From assembly GCF_900111745.1 (NCBI RefSeq), contig NZ_FOIJ01000002.1:558001-622000 (forward strand): a stretch of 64,000 bases of DNA, read 5' to 3'. Shown here piece by piece: positions 15,800 to 25,402 of this stretch. The first letter of the stretch is position 1. Each line of letters begins with the position of its first letter. The notes beneath the pieces were generated by a model. It was not told where the DNA came from. It saw only the letters and a list, made by a program, of their open reading frames with translations, and made no database searches. The stretch is from Stigmatella erecta (GTDB lineage Bacteria > Myxococcota > Myxococcia > Myxococcales > Myxococcaceae). Both the position numbers and the translations under genes were made by a program.

Positions 15800-17065
15800 G
15801 TGATCGAGTCCGAAGTCGCGCCCCCTTCCCCCGAAACGCGCTGGTCCTGGCCTCCCCTGTTCGGGTTGCTGGAGATCCAGTTCGGCGCCGCCGTGGGCTT
15901 CCTTCAGACGGCGGTCCCCTACTGGCTGGCCCGGGATGGCATGCCCCTGGCCCAGATCGGGCTGCTGTCCGGCACCGCCTTCTCCCCGCATGCCTGGAAG
16001 CTGCTCTGGGTGCCGCTCATCGATCTCGGCCCCTGGCGGCGGATCTGGTACGGCGTGGGCACGCTCCTGACGGCGCTGTTCCTGCTGGCGTGCGCCTTCC
16101 TGGATGAGCCTGCCCAGCATCTCGGGCTCTACACGCTCCTGCTCACGGGCCTGCAGGCCACGGCCTCGACGGCGCACGCGGCGCTCAATGGCCTGATGGC
16201 CACCACCACCCGGACCGAGGACAAGGGCCGCACGGGGGGGTGGCAGATGGCCGGGAACGTGGGGGCCACGAGCATGCTCGGCGCGCTCTGCATCTGGCTG
16301 GCGAGCGTCTCCAGCCGGCAAACCGTGGGCCTCGTGATGGCGGGGCTGGTGCTCGCCAGCGGCGCTGGCATCTTCTGGATCACCGAGCGCCCCGGCGCGC
16401 GCGCTTCCCCCGGGCCCCTGCTGCGCGCGGCCTGGGAGCGCGTGAAGGGCATCGTGAGCGATCTGCTGCGCACGGCCTTCAGCCGCGATGGCCTGGTCAT
16501 GTTGGTGTTGTGCTTGATGCCGGTGAGCTGCGGCGCGCTCACCAACCTCTTCAGCGCCATGGCGGGCGACTACCAGGTGTCCCAGCACGTGGTGGAGCTG
16601 GTGAACGGCCTGGGCATGGGCGTCACCGGCGCCCTCGGCTCCCTCCTGGGCGGCTGGCTGTCGGACCGCATGAACCGCAAGCTCAACTACGCCCTCATGG
16701 GCGGCGCCACGGGGTTGTGTGCCTTCGCCATGGCCGCCGCGCCCCTGACTCCCTCCACGTATGTCTGGGGCACACTGGCCTACAGCTTCGCCAATGGCGC
16801 GGCCTTCGCGGCCTTCGCCGGCATGGTGCTGGACATGGTCAGCGAGGGCGCTGCGGTCACCACGAAGTACACGCTCTTCGTCGCGGCCTCCAACCTCTCC
16901 ATCAGCTACGTCACCGCCCTGGATGGCCAGGCATCCGGCTTCCGCGACCTGGGCGTCCGCGCGAGCATCGCGTTCGATGGCCTCATCACCTTCGCGGGCA
17001 TCCTGGGCGTGGGATTGATTTTTCTGCTGTTCTTGCACCGGAAGCCTCGGCCTACGGCGGTTTGA
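15800..17065 (+). CDS. AmpG-like MFS permease
   Basis: 421 residues with about twelve predicted transmembrane segments. GLLEIQFGAAVGFLQTAVPYWL at the start, AQIGLLSGTAFSPHAWKLLW, and the repeated WLSDRMNRKLNY loop are characteristic of the PAT/AmpG branch of the major facilitator superfamily. AmpG imports cell-wall muropeptides or acetyl-CoA-type cargo; the exact cargo here is inferred only from family. It starts at a GTG at 15800. The histidine kinase gene follows 77 nt after its stop. Confidence 0.7.
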   Translation: MIESEVAPPSPETRWSWPPLFGLLEIQFGAAVGFLQTAVPYWLARDGMPLAQIGLLSGTAFSPHAWKLLWVPLIDLGPWRRIWYGVGTLLTALFLLACAFLDEPAQHLGLYTLLLTGLQATASTAHAALNGLMATTTRTEDKGRTGGWQMAGNVGATSMLGALCIWLASVSSRQTVGLVMAGLVLASGAGIFWITERPGARASPGPLLRAAWERVKGIVSDLLRTAFSRDGLVMLVLCLMPVSCGALTNLFSAMAGDYQVSQHVVELVNGLGMGVTGALGSLLGGWLSDRMNRKLNYALMGGATGLCAFAMAAAPLTPSTYVWGTLAYSFANGAAFAAFAGMVLDMVSEGAAVTTKYTLFVAASNLSISYVTALDGQASGFRDLGVRASIAFDGLITFAGILGVGLIFLLFLHRKPRPTAV

Positions 17066-17142
17066 GGGGGGATGTCCAATTCGAGGCAGCCGGCCGGACT
17101 TCGCGCCGGCATTACCGGAGCGGCAGCTAGGATTCCCAGACA

Positions 17143-18471
17143 ATGGCTCTCGACCCCTCCGGCGCGAAGACCCTGATCCAGGTTCAGAAGAAGAGCTATC
17201 TCACCGGGGCGGGCTATTTGCTCTGTGGTCTGGCTTTCCACTGCCTGGTGTCGGGGGAGTGGCCTCCGGGGCTCGTGGTGAGCGAGCTCGTCCTCGTGGG
17301 GCTCTTCGTCTTGCTGGGCACGAGCATTGGCGTGAAGGGGTTTTCCCCTGTTCGTGTGGGAGTGATTGGCGGATGCCTGGGCCTGGTGGCCGCCGTGCTC
17401 TTCATTCATTGGAGTGGCGGACCGTTCAGCCCATACATTCACATGCTCGGCGCCCTGCCCTTCATGTTGGCCCTGTTCACCCCGGGCAGCAGCCGGCCCA
17501 CGCTCGTGAGCGGGGGGGCCTCGCTCCTCTCGTTATCCCTGGTGAGCGCGCTCAGTGGCATGCCGCCCCGGCAGATGGCGCTTCAGGCCTTCTCCAGCCT
17601 GACGGTCCTGGCCTTGGCGCTCTCCGGCTCCCGCGTGTACCAGCGCTTCGTCCACGCGCAGAGCGAGGCCCACCAGGCACGGCTCCAGGCGGTGGAGCAG
17701 CTCGCGGAGAGCGAGCGGCTGCGGGGCCGCGCCGAGCGCGAGCGCGCCGAGGTGGAGCGCCTGGTGCTCATGGGGCAGCTGGCCGCCGGGGTCGCGCACG
17801 AGGTGAACAACCCGCTGGCCTTCGTGATGGCCAACCTGAGCTTCCTGGAGCGGCAGACGGTCCGCCAGGGCCTCCCCCTGGAGCGGGAAGAGCTCAAGAA
17901 CCTGCTGCGCGAGACGCAAGAGGGGCTGCAGCGCATCCAGCAGATCATCAAGGACCTGAAGGACTTCTCGCGTGCGGGGGCCCTGGACGACGAGAAGCGG
18001 GGGCCGCTGGAGGAGGCCCTGCGCGAGGCGGCCCGCCTGGCCTCGGTGCGCCTGGGCGGGAGCGGTCACGTGGAGCTGGTGCTCGAGCCGGACTTGCCCG
18101 AGGTGAGGCTGAGCCAGCGGCACGTGGTGCAGGTGCTGGTGAACCTGCTGCTCAACGCCACGGACGCGGTGGAGCAAGCAGAGCCCTCCCGCCCTCCCCA
18201 CATCTCGGTGCGGGCGCGGCGGGAGGAAGGGGGCGTGAGCCTGCTGGTAGAGGACAATGGGCCGGGCATTCCCCCCGAGGTGCTGCCCCGGATCTTCGAG
18301 CCGTTCTTCACCACCAAGCCCCCAGGCAAGGGCACGGGCTTGGGGCTCGCCCTGTGCCGGGAGTACGTCACGCGGGCCGGTGGCACCCTGCACGCGGAGA
18401 GCCGCGCCGAGGGCGGCGCCCGCTTCATCCTGAGGCTGCCCCAGACCTCGGCCTCCGAGGCGGCCGCCTGA
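17143..18471 (+). CDS. Orphan membrane-bound sensor histidine kinase
   Basis: 442 residues. About five hydrophobic segments (residues ~20-165) form the membrane sensor, with very short extramembrane loops, followed by a helical linker. The HisKA box is AAGVAHEVNNPLAF, with phosphoacceptor His219. The ATPase domain has LLNATDAVEQ (N box), VEDNGPGIPPEV (G1), EPFFTTKPPGKGTGLGLAL (F and G2). All catalytic elements look intact. No response regulator gene is adjacent, so it is an orphan kinase, as is common in myxobacteria. Confidence 0.9.
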   Translation: MALDPSGAKTLIQVQKKSYLTGAGYLLCGLAFHCLVSGEWPPGLVVSELVLVGLFVLLGTSIGVKGFSPVRVGVIGGCLGLVAAVLFIHWSGGPFSPYIHMLGALPFMLALFTPGSSRPTLVSGGASLLSLSLVSALSGMPPRQMALQAFSSLTVLALALSGSRVYQRFVHAQSEAHQARLQAVEQLAESERLRGRAERERAEVERLVLMGQLAAGVAHEVNNPLAFVMANLSFLERQTVRQGLPLEREELKNLLRETQEGLQRIQQIIKDLKDFSRAGALDDEKRGPLEEALREAARLASVRLGGSGHVELVLEPDLPEVRLSQRHVVQVLVNLLLNATDAVEQAEPSRPPHISVRARREEGGVSLLVEDNGPGIPPEVLPRIFEPFFTTKPPGKGTGLGLALCREYVTRAGGTLHAESRAEGGARFILRLPQTSASEAAA

Positions 18472-18520
18472 GCCCTGGCGTGCGTTGCCGCCCTTCCGGA
18501 TCCAGGTGTAGACCTGCCCC

Positions 18521-19162
18521 ATGAGCGCCCCCAGCCCCGCCGCGGCCCCTTGTGCCCCTTACCAGATGCGAACGTCCCGGCTCGTCCTGCGTTGCCTGGA
18601 GCCGGACGATGCCGTCCGGCGCCAAGAGGCGGTGGACTCCAGCGGGGCGCACCTGGACTTCATGTTTCGCCAGCCCGACGGACGCCCCATTCCCCTGGAG
18701 ACCCATGTCGCGTCCGTGCGCAAGAGCCGCGGCAGCTTCGATCTGGATCAGGACCGCTTTTACGGCGTCTTCGAGCCTGGAACCGGGCGCATGCTGGGCG
18801 AGACCGGCCTGCTCCGGCGCGCCGGCATCGGGGCCCTGGAGCTGTCCTACTGGCTGCGCCGGGATGCGGCCGGTCAAGGCTTCGCCACCGAGATGGCCTC
18901 CGCCCTGGTCAAGACCGCCTTCGAGTTCGACCAGGTGAAGCGCATGGACGTGATGTGCGCGCCGGACAACACGCGCAGCGCCGCGGTGGCCCGCCGCCTG
19001 GGGTTCACCTTCGAAGGGCGGCTGCGCGACCGGCAGCTCGCGCCCTACCACGAGCGGGGGGACCTGCTGTGTTTCACCCTCCTGGCCGCCGAATATCCCC
19101 ACACCCCCGCGCGCCAGCTTGCCGTGCAGTGCTTCGACTTCCTCGGGCGGCCCCTGCCCTGA
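18521..19162 (+). CDS. GNAT-family acetyltransferase (RimJ/RimL-like)
   Basis: 213 residues. TSRLVLRCLEPDD at the start, GTGRMLGETGLLRR and ELSYWLRRDAAGQGFATEM (acetyl-CoA loop), then CAPDNTRSAAVARRLGF are the standard features of the RimJ/RimL/Acetyltransf_3 group, which acetylates protein N-termini or small amines. The acceptor is not known. It follows the histidine kinase by 49 nt and is probably a separate unit or a loose operon member. Confidence 0.8.
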   Translation: MSAPSPAAAPCAPYQMRTSRLVLRCLEPDDAVRRQEAVDSSGAHLDFMFRQPDGRPIPLETHVASVRKSRGSFDLDQDRFYGVFEPGTGRMLGETGLLRRAGIGALELSYWLRRDAAGQGFATEMASALVKTAFEFDQVKRMDVMCAPDNTRSAAVARRLGFTFEGRLRDRQLAPYHERGDLLCFTLLAAEYPHTPARQLAVQCFDFLGRPLP

Positions 19163-19321
19163 CTCCCGGGAGGTGTTGCAATTCGCGCGGCTCCGCCTGG
19201 CGTTCTGCCACGGTCCTGTCCGCGCGCACCGGCCGTTCCGGGGCGGCGCCAGGAAGGCATGTGCCTTGCTCCCGGCCAGGAGGACGCAGGGGACATCGCC
19301 CCGGCTGAGGCCTGGTGGGAG

Positions 19322-20542
19322 ATGCAACGGCTGGAAGTTCTCGACGGACTGCGGGGCTACTTCCTCGTGTTCATGGTGCTCAACCACCTGAGCTTCGAGG
19401 GCGGCTACCTGCTCGTGAAGCTCAACCATGGCGAGCTGGGCTACGTCCAGGATGCTCCCGGGTTCGTGTTCCTGTCCGGCCTGCTCATGGGACAGGTCTA
19501 CGGCGCGCGCATGAAGAAGCAGGGCTACCGTGCCGGCGCCTCACGCATCTACCAGCGCGTCTTCGAGCTCTACCGGTACGCCGCGGGCTGCGTCCTCGCC
19601 ATCTTCCTCCTGGGCTTCCTGCTGTCCGAGTCCTCCGTGTACTGGGAGCCCTGGCTCTGGCAGCTCGCCCGGAACGACTGGGGCTTCGCGCTGGCCGCCG
19701 CGGCGCTGCTCTACCAGCCGACGTATCTGGACATCCTGCCCCAGTACATCGTCTACCTCGCGCTGTCGCCACCGCTCGTGTGGCTGTGCGTGACGGGCCG
19801 CTGGGTGCCGGTGGCGCTCGGCTCGATGATGCTCTGGCTCGCCGTGCAGTTCGGGGTCCACCTGCCCCTGGCCAGTGCCCTCGACGCCGTGATGGGCGCG
19901 CTGCACCCCGGGCTCGTCCTGCGCGCGCACTTCAACGTGCTCGCCTGGCAGCTCGTCTTCACCGCGGGGCTCGTTCTGGGGTGCCTGTCCTCGACCGGCC
20001 AGCTGAGCTGGCGGCGCGTCTTCGATCCGTCGCGCCAGGGGCTCGTCCAGGCGGCGCTCTGCATCACCGGCTTCTTCATGCTCTGCCGGCTCGGCATGAC
20101 CTGGGGGCTGCTCCCGGAAGCCATGCAGGCCCGCCTGCGGGCCGTGGAGATCCGCGCCGAGTTCAGCCTGATGTTCCTGCTGAACTTCGCGGCCATGGCC
20201 TATCTGGTGGGCTGGGTCCTCGTGGCGGGGGAGCGCTCCGCGTCCCGCTTCGTCCGGAGGACCGGGGAGGGGCTCCGCGCCCTCTTCACCCTGCCCTTCC
20301 TGCGGTTGATTGGCCGGCATTCCCTCCAGGCCTACGTCTGGCACGTGCTCGTCATCTACCTGCTGAAGGCGGTGGACTACCACCACGGGCCCTTCCACGA
20401 GCTGACCAAGACCGCCATCGCCGTCGCGGCCGTGGCCTCCCTGGCCCTCCCCGCCCTGCTTCAGGAAGCCAGGGCCGCCCCAACGGCCGCCGTGGGCACC
20501 TCGCCCTCGCTTCCGGAAGCGCCCTCTCGCGCCTCAGAATGA
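19322..20542 (+). CDS. OpgC-type integral membrane acyltransferase-like protein
   Basis: About 406 residues from the ATG at 19322, which is preferred to the upstream codon at 19259 because conserved sequence (MQRLEVLDGLRGYFLVFMVL) begins there. About ten transmembrane segments follow, with GFVFLSGLLMGQVYG, PTYLDILPQYIVYLAL and RHSLQAYVWHVLVIY typical of the OpgC domain. OpgC proteins relate to acyltransferase 3 and succinylate periplasmic glucans; the substrate here is unknown. Its stop overlaps the stop of the convergent PEGA gene by 9 nt. Confidence 0.75.
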   Translation: MQRLEVLDGLRGYFLVFMVLNHLSFEGGYLLVKLNHGELGYVQDAPGFVFLSGLLMGQVYGARMKKQGYRAGASRIYQRVFELYRYAAGCVLAIFLLGFLLSESSVYWEPWLWQLARNDWGFALAAAALLYQPTYLDILPQYIVYLALSPPLVWLCVTGRWVPVALGSMMLWLAVQFGVHLPLASALDAVMGALHPGLVLRAHFNVLAWQLVFTAGLVLGCLSSTGQLSWRRVFDPSRQGLVQAALCITGFFMLCRLGMTWGLLPEAMQARLRAVEIRAEFSLMFLLNFAAMAYLVGWVLVAGERSASRFVRRTGEGLRALFTLPFLRLIGRHSLQAYVWHVLVIYLLKAVDYHHGPFHELTKTAIAVAAVASLALPALLQEARAAPTAAVGTSPSLPEAPSRASE

Positions 20543-21499
20543 GCGGGCACGGGCCGCGTTGATGACCGCGTCGCACTGCTGGCCGCCGCACACGGTGTCC
20601 GGGTTCAGCGGATCCCCGCCCGAGCCCTGCGTCGCCACCGCCGCGCCCACCGCCGCGGCGGTCACCACGGCGCCGACCCCGGCCCAGACGTACCACCGCT
20701 TGAACCACGGGCGGGACGCGCTCGCCTCCGTCTCCTGGGGCAGGGGCGCCAGCGGCGACGGGTTCGTGGCGACGGCAGGCTCGGGCGGCAAGAGGTTCGT
20801 GTCCTTGGGGGTGTCCGTGCGGGCCACGGGCGCGCTCGCCTTCCCCGGCAGGGGCCGCAGGTTGGCGGTCACCGTGTAGTCCTTGCCCGCCCTCACGGCG
20901 ATGCGCTGCTTGTCCGGCTCGAAGCCCTCGCGGCTGACGACAATCTCGTGGGAGCCCGGCTTGAGCACGATGCCGGTGAGCGGCACCGGCCCCTTTGGCT
21001 GCCCGTCGATGGACACCTGGGCGGAGGCCACATCCGAGTTCACCGCCACCACGCCCGCCACGGGGGTCAGCGAGACCGCCACCTCGGCCGTCTTTCCCGC
21101 GGCCACGGGGACGCGGCGGATGAAGTCCGCGTACCCGGGCCTGCGCACCGCCACCGTGTGCTCGCCGGCGGGCACCTCCAGCGCGTCCACCGGCAGCGAG
21201 CCCACCTCGGTGCTGTCCACGAAGAGCCGCGCGCCCTTGATGCCGCCCCCCAGCTTCACCAGCAGCCGACCCTTCTGCTCCACCATGGGGACGGCGAAGT
21301 CGTCGTCCGCCTCGGGGGCCGGGGCCGCCGCGGGCTTCTTCGCTGGCGGCTTCTTCGTCCGCCGCTTGGCCGGCTTCGGCTTGGGCTTGGCGGCCGGCTT
21401 CTCCGGCTCCAGCGGCACGAAGAGATCGTCCTGGGCGTAGGCCCCGGGTGCCAGCAGGACGGCGAGGACGGCGAGGACGGCGAAGCGGCGATGGACCAT
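20534..21499 (-). CDS. PEGA-domain surface/periplasmic protein
   Basis: 321 residues from the ATG at 21499. A signal peptide (FAVLAVLAVLLAPGAYA) is followed by a Lys/Pro/Ala-rich linker (KPKPKPAKRRTKKPPAKK), then two PEGA domains (~110-180 and ~180-250; e.g. AQVSIDGQPKGPVPLTGI). A C-terminal transmembrane helix (WYVWAGVGAVVTAAAVGAA) precedes a short tail with two cysteines. PEGA domains are extracytoplasmic beta-structures found in many myxobacterial proteins; no activity is known. The upstream in-frame start at 21622 adds unlikely sequence. Confidence 0.75.
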   Translation of the reverse strand: MVHRRFAVLAVLAVLLAPGAYAQDDLFVPLEPEKPAAKPKPKPAKRRTKKPPAKKPAAAPAPEADDDFAVPMVEQKGRLLVKLGGGIKGARLFVDSTEVGSLPVDALEVPAGEHTVAVRRPGYADFIRRVPVAAGKTAEVAVSLTPVAGVVAVNSDVASAQVSIDGQPKGPVPLTGIVLKPGSHEIVVSREGFEPDKQRIAVRAGKDYTVTANLRPLPGKASAPVARTDTPKDTNLLPPEPAVATNPSPLAPLPQETEASASRPWFKRWYVWAGVGAVVTAAAVGAAVATQGSGGDPLNPDTVCGGQQCDAVINAARARSF

Positions 21500-21582
21500 G
21501 AGGGCCAGAAGGTTAGAGAGTCGTAATTGGAGGGTCAAACACCGTACCGCCCCGGCCGGGCGTGGTGAAAGATGCGCCCCCC

Positions 21583-22152
21583 ATGTCTCGAACCGCTTCC
21601 CCGGCCCTGGTGCTCGGCGCACTGGCCCTGTCGGGCCTCGCCGCCTGCCCTTCCCACCCTCCCACCCCCACGGCTCCCACCGAGCCTCCCGTGCGCATTC
21701 CCCCGGGCTGCGCCCAGAACCTGTCGGGCGAGTACCACCACGCGGCCAACGCCGCGTTCCATTACCTGGCCCAGGATGACGGGCGCACGCTGTCGCTTAC
21801 CCTGCTGCGGGCCCGCGCGGATGGCGGCGTGGAGCAGGCCCCCAACCCCGGGGCCATCTCCCTGGTGTTGAACCGGACCCCGGACGGCTTCCGGGGGCAG
21901 ACGCATGCCACGGGCTTCAACGTCTCCGGCACGCCCTGCCCCGTCACGTTCCCCACGGAGGTCACCGCCTGTGACAGCGGCAGCCTCACCCTGCGCACGG
22001 TGGCGAGCACCGCCATCGACGAGGCCTGCCAGCCGCCCGCGAGCGGCCCGCTGCCCCAGCGGGTGGAGCACGTGCTGCGCCGGGAGGGGCCCGGCCCCGG
22101 CGCTCCGGACGCGGGCGCTCCGGACGCGGGCACGCCCGATGCGGGGACGTGA
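21583..22152 (+). CDS. Putative lipoprotein with Asp-Ala-Gly repeats
   Basis: 189 residues from the ATG at 21583; a GTG at 21562 is an alternative. LALSGLAAC is a good lipobox (lipidated Cys in AAC). The mature domain has four more cysteines (PPGCAQN, GTPCPV, TACDSG, DEACQPP) likely paired in disulphides. The tail ends in three or four copies of a PDAG/APDAG unit, a motif common in myxobacterial surface proteins. No family is recognised. Confidence 0.6.
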   Translation: MSRTASPALVLGALALSGLAACPSHPPTPTAPTEPPVRIPPGCAQNLSGEYHHAANAAFHYLAQDDGRTLSLTLLRARADGGVEQAPNPGAISLVLNRTPDGFRGQTHATGFNVSGTPCPVTFPTEVTACDSGSLTLRTVASTAIDEACQPPASGPLPQRVEHVLRREGPGPGAPDAGAPDAGTPDAGT

Positions 22153-22160
22153 GCGAAGGC

Positions 22161-23678
22161 TCAGGCCACCCGGCGGGCCTGCTCCTCGGGGGGCTTGAGC
22201 GCCGCGGCGGAGGCCGCGGTGGGCTTCAGCCGCCCCCGGAGCAGGCTGGAGAGCCCCACGTACAGGAAGCCCGCCTGGAACAGGATGATGAACGGCACCG
22301 AGGTGTAGATGCGCGCGTCGATGGCGAACCAGAGCGCGCCCGTGAAGTACGCCGCGAAGAGCAGCTCCAGGAGGGGCATCAGCGTCTTGGCGCCCAGGTA
22401 GCTCTTCTGGATGCGCTTGATGCTCTTGCCCTCGGAGCCCGTCTTCGGCGTCCGCGCGAACCCCGACTGCTGGTTGAGCAGCGCCTCCAGCACGGCCTTG
22501 GCGTTGTTGATGGCCAGGCCAATGCCCAGGCTCATCAGGAACGGCAGGTACTTCAGCCGCGCCCAGCCGCTCACGCCCTGCTCGCGCTGGGTGGCCACGT
22601 AGAAGACGCACACGCTGGCGGTGGCGGTGACGAAGAAGGGCAGGTCCAGGAACAGCGTCCCGTAGAGCCCGTGGTGGAAGCGCACCACCATGGACAGCGG
22701 CATCAGCACCGACAGGAGCACCATCAACAGGTACGCCATGTTGTTGGTGAGGTGGAAGAACGCCTCGCGCTTCACCACGAACGGCAAGTCGCTCTTGAGG
22801 ATGGTGGGCAAGAGCTTCTTCGCCGTCTGGATGGAGCCCTTGGCCCAGCGGTGCTGCTGGCTCTTGAAGGCGTTCATGTCCACCGGCACTTCCGCCGGGG
22901 AGATGACTTCCGGCAGGAAGATGAACTGCCAGCCCTTGAGCTGCGCGCGGTAGCTCAGGTCGAGGTCCTCGGTGAGCGTGTCGTGCTGCCAGCCGCCCGC
23001 GTCCTCGATGGTGCTCCGGCGCCAGATGCCCGCCGTGCCGTTGAAGTTGAAGAAGCACCCGGAGCGGTTGCGCGCCGTGTGCTCGATGATGAAGTGCCCA
23101 TCCAGGAAGATGCTCTGGGCCTGCGTCAGGATGGAGAACTCGCGGTTGAGGTGGCCCCAGCGCACCTGCACCATGCCCACCTTCGCGTCCGAGAAGAACG
23201 GCACCGTGCGCTGCAGGAAGTCCGGGCTGGGCACGAAGTCCGCGTCGAACACCGCCACGAACTCACCCGAGGCCACCTTCAGCCCGTGCTCCAGCGCGCC
23301 CGCCTTGAAGCCCTGCCGGTTCGTCCGGTGGATGTAGACGATGTTGAGGCCCTTGTTGCGGTGGCGCTCCACGCACGCGCGGGCAATGCCGCACGTCTCG
23401 TCGGTGGAGTCGTCCAGCACCTGGATCTCCAGCAGCTCCCGGGGGTAGTCGATGCGGCAGACCGAGTCCACCAGCCGCTCCACCACGTACATCTCGTTGA
23501 AGATGGGCAGCTGGATGGTGACGCGGGGCAAAGCCGGCAGCACGCCCTTGGGTGTGGGCAGCTTGAACTTGTGGCGGTAGTACAAGTACGCCATCCGGTA
23601 CCGGTGTGAGCCATAGACGGCCAGCACGCACAGGACGGTGAAGTACACCCCCAGGAAGATGATCTCGACGGTGGTCAT
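22161..23678 (-). CDS. Family 2 (GT2) membrane glycosyltransferase
   Basis: 505 residues. One N-terminal transmembrane helix is followed by a GT-A domain with the processive GT2 motifs: LDDSTDE (first Asp), FDADF (DxD), TEDLDLSYR (catalytic ED) and QQHRWAKG (QxxRW, acceptor binding). Four or more helices follow. The set matches cellulose synthase-like/beta-glycan synthases that polymerise and extrude a polysaccharide from a nucleotide sugar, but the sugar cannot be read from the sequence. No accessory polysaccharide gene is adjacent. Confidence 0.85.
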   Translation of the reverse strand: MTTVEIIFLGVYFTVLCVLAVYGSHRYRMAYLYYRHKFKLPTPKGVLPALPRVTIQLPIFNEMYVVERLVDSVCRIDYPRELLEIQVLDDSTDETCGIARACVERHRNKGLNIVYIHRTNRQGFKAGALEHGLKVASGEFVAVFDADFVPSPDFLQRTVPFFSDAKVGMVQVRWGHLNREFSILTQAQSIFLDGHFIIEHTARNRSGCFFNFNGTAGIWRRSTIEDAGGWQHDTLTEDLDLSYRAQLKGWQFIFLPEVISPAEVPVDMNAFKSQQHRWAKGSIQTAKKLLPTILKSDLPFVVKREAFFHLTNNMAYLLMVLLSVLMPLSMVVRFHHGLYGTLFLDLPFFVTATASVCVFYVATQREQGVSGWARLKYLPFLMSLGIGLAINNAKAVLEALLNQQSGFARTPKTGSEGKSIKRIQKSYLGAKTLMPLLELLFAAYFTGALWFAIDARIYTSVPFIILFQAGFLYVGLSSLLRGRLKPTAASAAALKPPEEQARRVA

Positions 23679-23870
23679 CGGTGACGCTCAACCCCTACCG
23701 CGAGTTCCGCCTCGCGGTCCTTCCATGCGCGGCCGAGAAACTGCGACTCACGCTGACCGCCGCTACCGGATCCGCTGAGCCCCCGCCACGTATGTGCCCG
23801 GAATTACTGTCTTTTTACAGCAATGGCACCCGAATGGCGCCGGACAATAGGGACGCGTCAAGGGCCTGTC

Positions 23871-23911
23871 AAACAAAACCCCCCGGGAAGAGCCCCTCCC
23901 GGGAGGCTCTT
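23871..23911 (-). terminator. Candidate intrinsic terminator of ddl
   Basis: On the minus strand, AAGAGCC/GGCTCTT (23888-23894 with 23905-23911) forms a GC-rich stem. After a 9-nt gap it is followed by TTTTGTTT (23878-23871), 36 nt after the ddl stop. The gap before the T-run makes it imperfect. Confidence 0.4.
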
Positions 23912-23946
23912 GTCCGTTGGTCCAACTCCGTCAGAACACGCCCGTC

Positions 23947-24927
23947 TCAGCCGACGACGGCGCGGCGGGGCGTGGGCTGCGCGGTGGACGTCAGCGCGGG
24001 CAGCTCCGTCACCCCTGCCTCGTCCCGGGTGGCCAGGCCGAGGATGCGCTCGACGAGCTGGGAGAAGCCGATGCCCCGCTGCGCGGCGATCTTCGGCAAG
24101 AGGCTCGTGGGCGTGAGCCCCGGCAGCGTGTTCACCTCGAGGACGAAGTCGTTCTGCTCCTCGGTGCAGATGAGGTCCACCCGGCCATAGCCACGGCAGC
24201 CCAGGGCGCGCCAGGCGGTCAGCGCCAGCGACTCCACGTTGGCCAGGCGCGTGGGCGACAGCCGCGGGGGGAGGAAATAGCTCGTCCCCCCCTTGTACTT
24301 GGCGTCGTAGTCGAAGCCCTCCCGGGGCGTGGCGATCTCGCAGCTGCCGAGCACCTCGCCCCCGAGGATGCCCACCGTCACCTCGTGGCCGCGCACGAAG
24401 CGCTCCACCAGCGCCTCGCCCCCAAAGCGGCAGGCATTGGCCACCGCGGGGGCCAGGGCCTCGGCATCGTGCACCAGGGCCAGGCCCAGGGACGAGCCGC
24501 CACAGGCGGGCTTCACCACGCACGGAAAGCCCAGGTCGCCGTGGCGCTCCGGGAGCAGCGCGAGCTCCTCCCGGCCAATCCGGTAGCCCTGGGGGGTGGG
24601 CAGGTTGTGCAGCCGGAAGAGCTTCTTGGCGAAGGGCTTGTTCATCGCCAGCGCGGAGGCGAGCACCCCGGAGCCCGTGTACGGCAGCTCCAGCAGCTCC
24701 AGCAGCCCCTGCACCTTGCCGTCCTCGCCCATCCGCCCGTGCAGCGCGACGAACGCCACATCCAGCTCCGCGGTGCGCAGCACCCGGTCCAGCCCTGGCC
24801 CGGCGAACACGCGGGTGACGGTGTGGCCCTCTGCCTCCAGCGCGGCCACGGCGGCCTCACCGGTCTTCAACGACACCTCCCGCTCCTCGCCCCACCCACC
24901 CATCAGCACTCCGACGCGCTTGCCCAT
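23947..24927 (-). CDS. ddl: D-alanine--D-alanine ligase
   Basis: 326 residues. The ATG at 24927 is chosen because AGGAGG lies 9-14 nt upstream and homology begins there (KRVGVLMGGWGEEREVSL); a longer frame begins at 25032. The ATP-grasp landmarks are present: CVVKPACGGSSLGL, VTVGILGG, GTSYFLPPRL, GYGRVDL and FVLEVNTLPGLTPTSLLP. It joins two D-Ala in the cytoplasm for peptidoglycan stem peptides. Ddl is usually in a mur-fts cluster; here it stands alone, with a terminator candidate downstream. Confidence 0.93.
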   Translation of the reverse strand: MGKRVGVLMGGWGEEREVSLKTGEAAVAALEAEGHTVTRVFAGPGLDRVLRTAELDVAFVALHGRMGEDGKVQGLLELLELPYTGSGVLASALAMNKPFAKKLFRLHNLPTPQGYRIGREELALLPERHGDLGFPCVVKPACGGSSLGLALVHDAEALAPAVANACRFGGEALVERFVRGHEVTVGILGGEVLGSCEIATPREGFDYDAKYKGGTSYFLPPRLSPTRLANVESLALTAWRALGCRGYGRVDLICTEEQNDFVLEVNTLPGLTPTSLLPKIAAQRGIGFSQLVERILGLATRDEAGVTELPALTSTAQPTPRRAVVG

Positions 24928-25115
24928 GTTGGTCAACTCCTCCTGGGTCAGTCCCTCAGCACGCCGGATGCCAACACCACTTGTGCTACAGGTCACGAAA
25001 ACTGCCGCCGGGAGTCCCCGTAACCCTGTCATTTCACGGGGCTACAGGGGGGCCCCCGTGGCCCGGGAGCCACGGCGCGGGCGCACAGCCACGCGCCGCC
25101 CCTCTCCCTGCTCAC

Positions 25116-25400
25116 CTACCCGCCATCGAGCGGGAGGCCGCCATCGGTGCCCCCGTCCGGGTCCTGCCCCGCGTCCCCGCCGCCCGCGTCCAGGCCACCA
25201 TCCCGGCCGCCATCCGGGAGCCCGCCATCCGTGGGAGGGGGAGCCTCCCCCGAGACACAGGAGCCGTTCTCGCAGACGAAGCCCTGCAGGCACTGGTTCT
25301 GCGCGTCGCAGGGCTGCCCCTCGGCGTCGAAATCAACGAGCAGGCTGCACGCGGTCAGCGCCAGGGCCGCGGGCAACCAGAGAGTGCGAAGGAAGCGCAT
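25116..25400 (-). CDS. Small Gly/Asp-rich lipoprotein
   Basis: 94 residues. A lipobox (LALTACSLL) places the lipidated Cys at about residue 18. QPCDAQNQCLQGFVCENGSC is a compact disulphide-prone segment. The rest is a low-complexity Pro-Thr-Asp-Gly-Gly tail typical of myxobacterial surface lipoproteins. It follows the large PEGA/coiled-coil gene by 2 nt, so the two form an operon. Confidence 0.6.
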   Translation of the reverse strand: MRFLRTLWLPAALALTACSLLVDFDAEGQPCDAQNQCLQGFVCENGSCVSGEAPPPTDGGLPDGGRDGGLDAGGGDAGQDPDGGTDGGLPLDGG

Positions 25401-25402
25401 GG